This document shows positions 16,513-23,622 of a DNA stretch of 36,989 nt, piece by piece. This DNA comes from Methylothermaceae bacterium (GTDB lineage Bacteria; Pseudomonadota; Gammaproteobacteria; Methylococcales; Methylothermaceae), in assembly GCA_026984375.1 (NCBI GenBank), contig JALSSF010000179.1:1-36989 (forward strand), in the 5' to 3' direction. The translations under genes were made by a program, and so were the position numbers. Numbering within the stretch: the stretch's first letter is position 1; every line of letters starts with the position of its first letter. The notes under the pieces were generated by a model that worked only from the letters and a program-made list of their open reading frames with translations, was not told the origin of the DNA and did not search any database.

Positions 16513-16526
16513 GCATATTTTATGCC
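16513..16526 (-). promoter_or_regulatory. candidate sigma-54 (-24/-12) promoter for the PEP-CTERM gene
   Basis: On the minus strand AGGCATAAAATATGCA has the GG-N10-GC spacing required for sigma-54 promoters, with partial matches to TGGCA and TTGC. PEP-CTERM genes in several proteobacteria are under PrsK/PrsR sigma-54 control, which makes the match relevant. The region is AT-rich, so a chance match or an overlapping sigma-70 promoter is possible. Confidence 0.35.
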
Positions 16527-16530
16527 TGTT

Positions 16531-16680
16531 TTATAAGTATCTGATAATAAAAAAATTTTCTTGAGATGCTGCCATGGGGCATGGAAAAACCCATTGATTG
16601 TAAATTTTTTTGACAAACGCGCCGACGAGCAGACCGCCGGCGAAAGCGATCAGGATCGGTGCGGTTTCGCTATCGACCAT
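16531..16680 (-). CDS. possible small membrane ORF downstream of the ZIP transporter
   Basis: A 49-codon reading frame that begins with an ATG overlapping the last codons of the ZIP gene. The first 30 residues look protein-like: an acidic start (MVDSETAPI), a helix (LIAFAGGLLVGAFV) and KKIYNQW. The following 19 codons are AT-rich and look like the leader DNA of the next gene. It may be a small coupled membrane protein, the stub of a truncated gene, or a chance ORF. No family was recognised. Confidence 0.3.
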   Translation of the reverse strand: MVDSETAPILIAFAGGLLVGAFVKKIYNQWVFPCPMAASQENFFIIRYL

Positions 16681-17482
16681 GGGCGGCTTCTTCGAACCCG
16701 AAATGGTGGAACAGGATCAGGGTGATCACCACCAGCAGGGCCCCCAGTCCGATCCGCCGGAACAGCGTCGCGCCCGCCTCATGGTGCCGCTGCACGCGCG
16801 GGAGGACGTCGATGGTGGCGACGTAAAGGAAGGTGCCGCCGGAGAACAGCAGAATCAGTCCGATCCACTCGTGGGCCAGCTGGCGCAGAAACAGGAAAGT
16901 GACCAGCAGCCCGGTCGGAGTGGCTAGGCTGAAGATCAGGATCCGCTGCAGGGGGTTGGCGGCACGCCCCTGCCAGACGAAGACACCGAGGCCGAAGGCC
17001 ACGGGAATCTTGTGTACCATGACCGCCAGTAGGATCGGCACGGTGATGGCCATGACGCCGGTCGCGGTGCTGGCGCCCAAGGCCAGGCCGTCGGTCAAGG
17101 CGTGAATGCCGAGACCGAGCAGCAGCAGGGTGGAGGTGCGGGTTTCCTCGTCGAATTCGTGAGCGATACCGTGGGTCTCCAGGACCAGCATCAGCAGGAA
17201 TCCGGCCAGGATAGCCAAGCCGGAAGCCAGTACCGGCGGAAGGCCGAGGAAACGGTCGGCGTGGGGAACGGCGCCCCGGACGTGTTCCAGGAAAAGGAGC
17301 TCGAAGCCTTCGGGGATGACGATCACCATCGCCGAGGCCAGCAGCAGGCCTGCTGCCACCGCGGTGACGGAGATCCAGGTGCCGCTCGGGGTCTTGTGGA
17401 AATAACGGGGAATCATGCCGGCCAGGAAAGCACCCAAGAAAGCAGTGGCGGCAACGGCCAGCGCAGCGATCCATCCAGACAT
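16670..17482 (-). CDS. ZIP family metal transporter
   Basis: A 270-residue protein with about eight membrane helices, matching ZIP family divalent cation transporters (Zn, Fe or Mn uptake). The two signature helices are present: HALTDGLALGAS (His and Asp of the first metal site) and HKIPVAFGLGVF (second site). The start ATG at 17482 (MSGWIAALAV) has AAGGA upstream; the track's start 21 codons earlier lies in the promoter region. A strong promoter precedes it (17517-17545), so it appears to be transcribed alone or with the small ORF downstream. Confidence 0.9.
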   Translation of the reverse strand: MSGWIAALAVAATAFLGAFLAGMIPRYFHKTPSGTWISVTAVAAGLLLASAMVIVIPEGFELLFLEHVRGAVPHADRFLGLPPVLASGLAILAGFLLMLVLETHGIAHEFDEETRTSTLLLLGLGIHALTDGLALGASTATGVMAITVPILLAVMVHKIPVAFGLGVFVWQGRAANPLQRILIFSLATPTGLLVTFLFLRQLAHEWIGLILLFSGGTFLYVATIDVLPRVQRHHEAGATLFRRIGLGALLVVITLILFHHFGFEEAAHGR

Positions 17483-17516
17483 GGGAAATCCTTGTGTGAA
17501 GCGGGTTGGGGGAAGA

Positions 17517-17545
17517 AGTATAGCAGGGGAACGGGATGCTCCCAA
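17517..17545 (-). promoter_or_regulatory. sigma-70 promoter with extended -10 for the ZIP gene
   Basis: On the minus strand TTGGGA, a 17-base spacer and TATACT, with TGC before the -10 (extended -10). The predicted start of transcription near 17510 gives a leader of about 28 bases. GGGAGCATCCC just inside the -35 side is a small palindrome. I did not recognise a Zur or Fur box. Confidence 0.65.
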
Positions 17546-17549
17546 CGAG

Positions 17550-18542
17550 TCACGGCATCCGGGCCAGGGCGCGGGTCAGGCGGATCAGTCCGGCCGTCAC
17601 CCGGGCGAAGGCGTCGTAATCGAGCTTGTCGGGCGTGTCGCTGGGACGGTGGTAATGGGGATAGCGGAACGGCGCGGTGTCGGTGACCATCAAGGCCCGG
17701 TAGCCTTGGTCCCAGAAGCTGGCGTGATCGGACCAGCCGATGCCGGTCAGCGAGCCGGGGGCGGCCACCCCCTGGGCGGGAAATTCCGAAAGGCGGCGGA
17801 AATGGTGCAGACAGCGACGGAGCAGGCGCCAGGAAGCCAGATTGGAGACGAAGGCGACGAAATTGCCGGTATCGGGATAGAACCAGGCATAGACCGGATT
17901 GGGGAAACGCTGACTTCCCGGCGCGTCGCTGTAGTAGCCGATGGTTTCCAGCGACAGCATGGCGACGATGTCGTCGCCGTGGGCCCGGGCCCGCCGGGCG
18001 TAGACCTGGCTGCCCATTTCCCCCGTGCGGTAGAAGGGGGCCTCCTCGTTGACGAAAGCCACCAGACGCAAGGTCCGGCGGGGGTGGAAGTCCCGCAGTG
18101 TCCGGGCGATCTCCAGCAGGGCGGCGACCCCGCTGCCGTTGTCGTTGGCGCCCGGGGAATGGGGGACGGTGTCGTAATGGGCGCCGATGACGACGACTTC
18201 CTCGGGATGCTCCCTTCCGGGCAGGGCCGCTTCCAGATTGCAGACCGGTTTATCCAGCACCCGGTAGCAGACCGGCCGGACCCGGTAACCGTAACGCTGC
18301 AGTTCCGTCTCGATATACCCGGCCGCTGCCTGCAGTTTCGGATATTCCCAGAGATTCCGCGGGCCGATCCGCCCGGCGAGCACCGTCACGTGCTGCCGCA
18401 GCCGGCTCTGAAGCCGGCGCTCTTCCGGCGTCAGGGGCGGCAGGGTGGTGAGGGGCGGGATCTCCGGTCGCATCGATTTGAAGCGGTCTGCCAGGATGAA
18501 AAGCAGCAAAACCGCGATCGCTATGCCTGTCAGGGATTTCAT
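17550..18542 (-). CDS. M28 family zinc metallopeptidase
   Basis: A 330-residue peptidase with an N-terminal membrane anchor or signal (IAIAVLLLFILADRF). The co-catalytic zinc ligands of family M28 are visible in order: GAHYDTV (His), GANDNGSG (bridging Asp), FVNEEAPF (catalytic Glu and ligand Glu), an acidic residue near ETIGYYS, and SDHASFW (His). Members are aminopeptidases or glutaminyl cyclase-like enzymes. The start at 18542 (MKSLTG) was chosen because it begins at the hydrophobic anchor; the track's extra 60 codons run into the divergent response-regulator gene. It likely faces the periplasm. Confidence 0.9.
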   Translation of the reverse strand: MKSLTGIAIAVLLLFILADRFKSMRPEIPPLTTLPPLTPEERRLQSRLRQHVTVLAGRIGPRNLWEYPKLQAAAGYIETELQRYGYRVRPVCYRVLDKPVCNLEAALPGREHPEEVVVIGAHYDTVPHSPGANDNGSGVAALLEIARTLRDFHPRRTLRLVAFVNEEAPFYRTGEMGSQVYARRARAHGDDIVAMLSLETIGYYSDAPGSQRFPNPVYAWFYPDTGNFVAFVSNLASWRLLRRCLHHFRRLSEFPAQGVAAPGSLTGIGWSDHASFWDQGYRALMVTDTAPFRYPHYHRPSDTPDKLDYDAFARVTAGLIRLTRALARMP

Positions 18543-18672
18543 GACGGATGGCCGCCCGCTGCCTGCGGAATTTTCCGGATCCGGGTTGGTACGAAGGGCA
18601 TGGCAGTGGAAAAATGCTGTGGGGATACAGATGATACTCCAGAATGAGACGATGGTATCGGTTGGTGGAGGC

Positions 18673-19413
18673 ATGAGCGGACGGATTCTTCTCATCGACG
18701 ACGACCCCGATCTGGGTGTCATGCTGCGCGACTACCTCGGACGGTACGGTTTCGAAGTGGCGGTGGCGGCCACCGGAGCGGCGGGAGTGGCGCGGCTGGG
18801 ACGGGATGGGGCAGATCTGGTGATTCTCGACGTCCGTCTGCCGGACGAGGACGGCTTCGAAGTGTTGAAACGGCTGCGTGTTCGAAGCACCGTGCCGGTG
18901 ATCCTGTTGACGGGGCTGGACGACCATGCCGACCGGGTCGTCGGTCTGGAGCTGGGAGCTGACGACTATCTGGGAAAGCCCTTCGATCCGCGCGAGCTTC
19001 TGGCTCGGATCCGCGCGGTGCTGCGGCGCTGCCGCCGCACCGTTCCGCCTTCCCGCGGGCGAGAATACCGTTTCGCCGGTTGCCGCCTGATCCCGGAAAC
19101 CCGGGAGCTGATCCTCGCCGACGGCGACCGGCGCCGGCTGACCCGCAGCGAGCTGCGGCTACTGCTGGCCTTCCTGGAACATCCCGGCCGGTTGCTCACC
19201 CGGGAGCGTCTGCTGGAATGCTGCCATCCCCACGGGGATGCGGTCTTCGACCGGGCCGTCGATGTCCAGGTGCTCCGCCTGCGCCGCAAGCTGGGCGAGG
19301 CCGGCCGGCTGATCGTCACCGAGCGCGGCGCCGGCTACCGCTTCGACACCGGGGTCGAAGTCATCGATCAATGTTTGCCCGGCGCCAGCGGCACGCCGCG
19401 CCGTTCCCAGTGA
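18673..19413 (+). CDS. OmpR/PhoB-type response regulator
   Basis: A 246-residue two-component regulator. The receiver domain (1-120) has the acidic pocket LLIDDDPD, phospho-acceptor Asp 53 (LVILDVRLPDEDG), the switch Thr in ILLTG and the Lys in YLGKPFDP. A winged-helix DNA-binding domain follows (about 135-235; LTRSELRLLLAFLEHPGRLL, RGAGYRF). The ATG at 18673 has GGTGGAGG before it; the track start 76 codons earlier is not needed. No kinase gene is adjacent on this strand. The histidine kinase at 22135-23622 is the only candidate partner in the window, separated from it by the pqqA-cytochrome operon, which is therefore a plausible target. The last 46 bases overlap the convergent cytochrome gene. 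Confidence 0.93.
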   Translation: MSGRILLIDDDPDLGVMLRDYLGRYGFEVAVAATGAAGVARLGRDGADLVILDVRLPDEDGFEVLKRLRVRSTVPVILLTGLDDHADRVVGLELGADDYLGKPFDPRELLARIRAVLRRCRRTVPPSRGREYRFAGCRLIPETRELILADGDRRRLTRSELRLLLAFLEHPGRLLTRERLLECCHPHGDAVFDRAVDVQVLRLRRKLGEAGRLIVTERGAGYRFDTGVEVIDQCLPGASGTPRRSQ

Positions 19414-19757
19414 ATGTAGGCTTCCAGGGCGATCATTTCGTCGCTATCGAGGCCTAACGGCTTGCCTTCCAGAGGATTTTGCAGGCACCAGTTGATCATC
19501 TCCCGCAACGTGGCCACCTTGCCGAGCTGCTTCTGGAACTTGGGATAGGTTTCCGGATGGGTGTTGGCACCGTTGGGATGGCACTGGTCGCAGGAGACGT
19601 TGTTGCTTCCCAGCGGGCTGTGGAACAGCTTCTCACCCCGTTCCATGACCTTCATGTATTCCGCCTTCCAGCGTTTCAGGTCTTCCTCGGTGAACTCGTC
19701 TCCCGGTGCCGGGACGGCCAGGGCGGCGAGCATCAGCCAGACGGGAATGCGTTTCAT
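19368..19757 (-). CDS. small monohaem cytochrome c
   Basis: A 129-residue exported protein with a signal peptide (VWLMLAALAVPAPGDE) and one haem site (VSCDQCHPNGANTHPE). The C-terminal part (MINWCLQNPLEGKPLGLDSDEM) resembles SoxX-type small cytochromes, with a Met that could be the sixth ligand and one extra Cys. It is the last gene of the pqqA operon, 16 bases after the metallophosphoesterase, with GAGGAGG as ribosome site. It is a likely electron carrier for the dihaem peroxidase-like protein of the same operon. Confidence 0.87.
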   Translation of the reverse strand: MKRIPVWLMLAALAVPAPGDEFTEEDLKRWKAEYMKVMERGEKLFHSPLGSNNVSCDQCHPNGANTHPETYPKFQKQLGKVATLREMINWCLQNPLEGKPLGLDSDEMIALEAYIHWERRGVPLAPGKH

Positions 19758-19773
19758 GGCGACCTCCTCGGTG

Positions 19774-20847
19774 TCAGTAATGGAACTGCGGGGGAATGCG
19801 TTTGTCCGGATCCTGGTATTTCAGGTCCACCGGGTGTTTGAGCTTGAAGTCGAACGCCACGGTGCGGTTCTCGTTCAGCCACAGCTGATAGTGATTGGTG
19901 ATCGCGCCGCTGTCGAGGTCGAGAATGTCCCAGCCGGTGCCGTCGCGCTCGTGGAAGGGATCGGCGCGGTTCATGAACACGGTCAGCTTCGGCACCTGGT
20001 TGGGTTTTTGCACGTAGCTGACCGGATACGGCCAGGGCCAGGCGGTGGCCATCATGGCGTAGAAGGTGATGTTGCCGATCTGGTTGTAGAGCACCTGGTG
20101 GACGTGGCCGTGCAGGACCGTGACCCGGTGGAAGCGTTGCAGCAGTTTCTGCACCCGTTCGGCGTCGTCGGTCCAGAAGTTCCAGGGCTTGAAGATCTTG
20201 TAGAGGGGCGAGTGGGACAGCACCACCACCGGAACGTTGGCGTCGTACTTGGCCAGGTCTTCCTGCAGCCAGCGCAATTGGGCTTCCCCCACCAGGAACG
20301 GCGATCCGTGAGGATTGTCCAGGCGGGCCATGTTGGCCATCCGCTCCTCAGCGGTCGGCCAGCGGGCGATCCAGTCCTCGTAGGTGAGGATACTGTTGAG
20401 GACCACGAAGTGAACCCCCTTGTGGTCGAAGCTGTAATGGAGGGGGCTGATCTTGTCCTCCCAGTACCGGCCCATGTCCAGGTAGAAGTCGTGCTCCCCG
20501 ATGACCCACTTGATGGGCGGGCGCAGGGCTGACAACAGTTCGAGGCCGTGATCCAGTTCCTCCCGTTTGCCCAGTTGGGCCAGATCGCCGCCGTAGACGA
20601 CGAAGTCCGGTTTCGGCTCCATGAGGTTGACTTCCATCACCGCCTTGCGCAGTCCCTGATCGAAATTGCGGGTGAAGCGGGTGCCGCCCAGGTGGGTCAG
20701 GTGGGAGTCGGAGATGTAGGCGAAGGTGAAGGATTCGTGTTCGGCGGGCTTGGTGCCCATGCCGAAACTGATTTCCACTAGGCTGAAGGGCAGAGTGGCG
20801 CCCAGGCCGGCCAGCCCCATCCCTTTGAGAAATTGTCGGCGTTTCAT
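19774..20847 (-). CDS. Tat-exported metallophosphoesterase
   Basis: A 357-residue calcineurin-like phosphoesterase. The N-terminus is a twin-arginine signal (KRRQFLKGMGLAGLG), so the folded, metal-loaded enzyme is exported. The metal-site blocks occur in order: YISDSHLTH (Asp 47, His 49), VYGGDLAQLG, IGEHDFY (an Asn-to-Glu change in the usual GNHD), VVLSHSPLY and LHGHVHQ. The substrate is unknown. It sits between the MauG-like cytochrome (4 bases upstream) and the small cytochrome c (16 bases downstream) in the pqqA operon, an odd setting for a phosphatase. The GEHD variant should still bind metal through the His and Asp, but may change specificity. Confidence 0.9.
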   Translation of the reverse strand: MKRRQFLKGMGLAGLGATLPFSLVEISFGMGTKPAEHESFTFAYISDSHLTHLGGTRFTRNFDQGLRKAVMEVNLMEPKPDFVVYGGDLAQLGKREELDHGLELLSALRPPIKWVIGEHDFYLDMGRYWEDKISPLHYSFDHKGVHFVVLNSILTYEDWIARWPTAEERMANMARLDNPHGSPFLVGEAQLRWLQEDLAKYDANVPVVVLSHSPLYKIFKPWNFWTDDAERVQKLLQRFHRVTVLHGHVHQVLYNQIGNITFYAMMATAWPWPYPVSYVQKPNQVPKLTVFMNRADPFHERDGTGWDILDLDSGAITNHYQLWLNENRTVAFDFKLKHPVDLKYQDPDKRIPPQFHY

Positions 20848-20851
20848 GCGC

Positions 20852-21961
20852 TCACCTCCCGGTCGTTGCGAAACGTGAACTGGTGAGAGATTTGAGGAAG
20901 GCCACCAGATCGGCCTTTTCCTGGGCGGTCAGCCCCAGCGGACGGATGCCACCGTCGAGCATGGGGTTGTCGAAACCGCCTCGGTCGTAGAAGTCCACCA
21001 CCTCCTCCAGGGTCTTGAGGCTGCCGTCGTGCATGTAGGGGGCGGTCAGGGCGATGTTGCGCAGGGTCGAGGTCTTGAACTTGCCGAGGTCGCTCACTTC
21101 CCCGGTGACGGCGAAACGTCCCAGCTCGGACAGCTCCTGCTGGGAGAGGACCGCCTCGTCCACCGGTTTGCCGGCGGCCTTGGCCTTGCGGAAGGCGGCG
21201 ATGATCTCTGGCAGGCGGTCGGCGATCCGGTCGAATCCCACCCCCAGGTTGTGGAAGTCGTTGTCGGTGAACAATGCCGTCGATGCCTCGATCACGTGAC
21301 AGCTCACGCAGCGTCCCTTGCCCCGGAACACCGCCAGACCGCGCACCGCCGCCGGTGACAGGGCATTCTTGTCACCGCCGTACAGGTAGCGGTCGAAGGG
21401 GCTGTCTCCGGCCACCACGGTGCGCTCGAAGCTGGCGATGGCCCGGGCCACGTGGTCGATGGTGATCTGCGCCGGTTTCACGCCGAAGGCGCGTTCGAAC
21501 GCCTGCCGGTACGCCGGATCGCTCCGGACCACCCCGACGATGGGATCGTGGCTTTTCAGGCCGTGTTCGATGGGATTGACGAAGGGGTCCTTGCTCTGGG
21601 CCTCCAGGGTGGGACGGCGGCCGTCCCAGAACTGGGTGGTGTAGTAGGCGGCGTTGATGACCGTCGGGGCGTTGCGGGTGCCCTTCCGGCCGCCGATGCC
21701 CTCCGACACCGGCAACCCGTCCTGGAACGCCAGCTCGGGCCGGTGGCAGTGGGCGCAACTGATGGTGCCGTCGGCACTGAAGCGGCGGTCCTCGAACAGC
21801 TTTTTGCCGAGGACCGCTTTTTCCAGGGTCAAGGGGTTGTCCGCCGGTACCGGTACCGGCGGCAGCCCCAGCAGGTCGCGCTTTCCGGGTAGACGCACCT
21901 CCGCCGCACTGACGGCGACGGTCAGGCAGAGCCCGGCTACGGTCGCGGGAATCGGTTTCAT
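20852..21961 (-). CDS. dihaem cytochrome c peroxidase/MauG family protein (copy 1)
   Basis: A 369-residue periplasmic protein with a signal peptide (about 1-19) and two haem sites, CAHCH (Cys 69, 72) and CVSCH (Cys 218, 221). The family features GTRNAPTVINAAY, FWDGR and LRNIALTAPYMHDGSLKTL are all present. Members either reduce H2O2 (CcpA) or, as in MauG, use a bis-Fe(IV) state to oxidise residues in a partner protein. It starts 10 bases after the pqqA stop, in one operon with it. Copy 2 (23619-24530) belongs to the same superfamily but is shorter. Which chemistry applies here is not decidable from sequence. Confidence 0.92.
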   Translation of the reverse strand: MKPIPATVAGLCLTVAVSAAEVRLPGKRDLLGLPPVPVPADNPLTLEKAVLGKKLFEDRRFSADGTISCAHCHRPELAFQDGLPVSEGIGGRKGTRNAPTVINAAYYTTQFWDGRRPTLEAQSKDPFVNPIEHGLKSHDPIVGVVRSDPAYRQAFERAFGVKPAQITIDHVARAIASFERTVVAGDSPFDRYLYGGDKNALSPAAVRGLAVFRGKGRCVSCHVIEASTALFTDNDFHNLGVGFDRIADRLPEIIAAFRKAKAAGKPVDEAVLSQQELSELGRFAVTGEVSDLGKFKTSTLRNIALTAPYMHDGSLKTLEEVVDFYDRGGFDNPMLDGGIRPLGLTAQEKADLVAFLKSLTSSRFATTGR

Positions 21962-21971
21962 CGGCGCCCCC

Positions 21972-22046
21972 TCAGCGGTGATGAATGTACAGGGTGACTT
22001 CGAAACCGAGGCGAAGGTCGCGGTAGGCGGGTTTTTCCCAGATCAT
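21972..22046 (-). CDS. pqqA: PqqA, coenzyme PQQ precursor peptide (24 aa, orphan)
   Basis: A 24-codon gene, too short for the ORF track. The peptide contains WEKPAYRDLR and GFEVTLY. It closely follows the Pseudomonas-type PqqA pattern (W-x-K-P-A-Y-x-D-L-R-x-G-F-E-V-T-x-Y), including the Glu 16 and Tyr 20 that the radical-SAM enzyme PqqE cross-links to build PQQ. A strong ribosome site (GGAGGAG) lies 8 bases before the ATG. PQQ is the cofactor of methanol dehydrogenase and related periplasmic dehydrogenases. Normally pqqBCDE follow; here the gene is the first of an operon with a MauG-like cytochrome, a metallophosphoesterase and a cytochrome c. It may be an extra pqqA copy serving a pqq locus elsewhere, or a peptide with another fate. 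Confidence 0.88.
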   Translation of the reverse strand: MIWEKPAYRDLRLGFEVTLYIHHR

Positions 22047-22101
22047 GTACCCATCTCCTCCTCAATAACGGTTGGACACGGCTACAGGCTAAACCCTGCC
22101 G

Positions 22102-22151
22102 GTTACCGGAGAATTGCGGAAAGACGGCGAAATGTTACCGTTGTAACGGTA
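22102..22151. promoter_or_regulatory. GTTACCG direct repeats and TACCGTT/AACGGTA inverted repeat upstream of pqqA
   Basis: GTTACCG occurs at 22102-22108 and again at 22134-22140, 32 bases (about three helical turns) apart. The second copy overlaps an inverted repeat, TACCGTT-GT-AACGGTA (22136-22151). The first lies in the near-palindrome CCGGTTACCGG. They sit 56 to 105 bases upstream of the pqqA start, the right place for an activator site, possibly for the OmpR-type regulator at 18673. The upper part lies in the last codons of the kinase gene. No convincing -10/-35 pair was found between the repeats and pqqA. Confidence 0.4.
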
Positions 22152-23622
22152 CCTGCCAGGGAAACCGGATGCGGAAGACGGTTCGGCCGGGGCGGCTTTC
22201 CACCTCGATGCGGCCCCCGTGGGCGTGGACGATGCGTTCGACGATCGCCAGCCCCAGGCCGCTGCCGCTCCCTGCCGGCTTGCCGCTGGCGAAGGGCTCG
22301 AAGATCGTCGCCAGTCGCTCCGGGGCGATGCCTTCGCCGTCGTCGGTTACCTCCAGCAGCACCCCTTCGGCCGTCGCCGTCAGGGACACGGTGATTTCCC
22401 CGTCCCCGCCCACCGCATCGGCGGCGTTGCGTACCAGGTTGATCACTACCTGCTGCCATTCGCCGGGTCGTCCCGTGACTTTTCGTTCCGCCGGAAGACG
22501 ATCGTCGAAGCGCAGTCGCACCCGGCTCGGCAGGGCGGAGCGGACGAAGTCAAGGGCCTCGGCCACCACCGCGCCCGGTGCGAATCGTTCGCAGCGGCCG
22601 CCGCCGGGTCGGGCGAACTGGAGCAGGCGGGCGGCGAGTTCCCGTCCCCGGGCGACGATGGCTTCGATACGACCGAGGGCGTCGGTGGGCGACCGGCCGG
22701 CCTCGAGCTGTTCCCGGGCCAGCACCGCGTAGCCCTGAAGGCCGGTGAGTAGATTGTTGAAGTCGTGGGCGATGCCGCTGGCCAGGGTGCCGAGGGCTTC
22801 CATCTTCTGGGCCTGTAGCAGTTGCCGCTCGGTTTCCAGACGCCGGCCCATCTCCGCCTGCAGCCGTCGATTGGCCCGGTGCAGCCGTGCCAGGGTGACC
22901 AGCAGATAGCCGAGGAACGCCAGGGCGGCCAGATACAGGCCCAGGCGGAAAGCGTCCGCACGGCGCTGCAGCCGTGTCTGGGTCGCCAGGTGAACGTCCG
23001 CCAGGCGCCGGGCGACCGCTCCCAACGGGGTGTTCAACAGCTCGCCGAGGGTCGCTTCCAGACGGGGAAGCCGTTCCAGGATCAGCCGGACGTGGGCGCT
23101 CAGGGAATCGAATTCTCCGCCCGTGGGCAGGTGGGACAGCTGCAGTGTCACTTCCCGTCGCCGGCGTTCGTCGGGATGGCGCAGAAAGCGCAGCAGCGCC
23201 GCTCCCAGGGCGGTGAGCGCCGGATGGCGGCGGGCCAGCTCTTCCTGGCGGTGGACCACGTAGGCCAGGGAATTGCGTACCAGGGCGTTATCGCTCTTGA
23301 AAGCCTCCAGGCGTTCGCGTTTGTGCCGTGCCAGCAGCCGCAAGACCGCCACCTCCGGCGCCAGTTCGTCGGCCGCTGCGGCCAGTGCCCTCAGGTCGGC
23401 TTCGATGGCGCGGATGGCGGCGTTGACGGTGTCGTAATGGGTCAAATCGCCGTGGCGCAGCCGCAGCAGATCCCGGTTGAATCCGGCGTCGTGAAGGCGC
23501 AGGGCGGTGAGGGCGGCGGCGAAACGGGCGGCGCCGGCCGCTTCCAGGTCGGCGAACCGGTATAGGGTGGTCACAGCGCCCAGAACCAGAGCCAGCAGAA
23601 TGCCCAGTCCTAGGGATTTCAT
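22135..23622 (-). CDS. sensor histidine kinase with all-helical periplasmic domain (DAHL-like)
   Basis: A 495-residue membrane kinase. It has an N-terminal helix (about 4-20), a wholly helical periplasmic domain (about 25-220) with [16 protein letters not shown], resembling the DAHL (double all-helical ligand-binding) sensor domain, and a second membrane helix (about 227-247). The H-box is [10 protein letters not shown] (His 286). The ATPase domain has [21 protein letters not shown] and GSGLGLAI. There is no receiver domain, so a separate regulator is needed; the OmpR-type protein at 18673 is the candidate. The start at 23622 (MKSLGLG) overlaps the stop of the MauG-like gene (ATGA) and removes eight implausible residues from the track ORF. 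The sensed signal is unknown. Confidence 0.9.
   Translation of the reverse strand: MKSLGLGILLALVLGAVTTLYRFADLEAAGAARFAAALTALRLHDAGFNRDLLRLRHGDLTHYDTVNAAIRAIEADLRALAAAADELAPEVAVLRLLARHKRERLEAFKSDNALVRNSLAYVVHRQEELARRHPALTALGAALLRFLRHPDERRRREVTLQLSHLPTGGEFDSLSAHVRLILERLPRLEATLGELLNTPLGAVARRLADVHLATQTRLQRRADAFRLGLYLAALAFLGYLLVTLARLHRANRRLQAEMGRRLETERQLLQAQKMEALGTLASGIAHDFNNLLTGLQGYAVLAREQLEAGRSPTDALGRIEAIVARGRELAARLLQFARPGGGRCERFAPGAVVAEALDFVRSALPSRVRLRFDDRLPAERKVTGRPGEWQQVVINLVRNAADAVGGDGEITVSLTATAEGVLLEVTDDGEGIAPERLATIFEPFASGKPAGSGSGLGLAIVERIVHAHGGRIEVESRPGRTVFRIRFPWQVPLQR

Noticed and set aside
16432-16530. Riboswitch (c-di-GMP type) in the PEP-CTERM leader
   Set aside because: The leader has one hairpin and a few similar strings but lacks the conserved core and second stem.
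16609-16614. TTGACA as a plus-strand promoter
   Set aside because: No matching -10 and no plus-strand gene follows.
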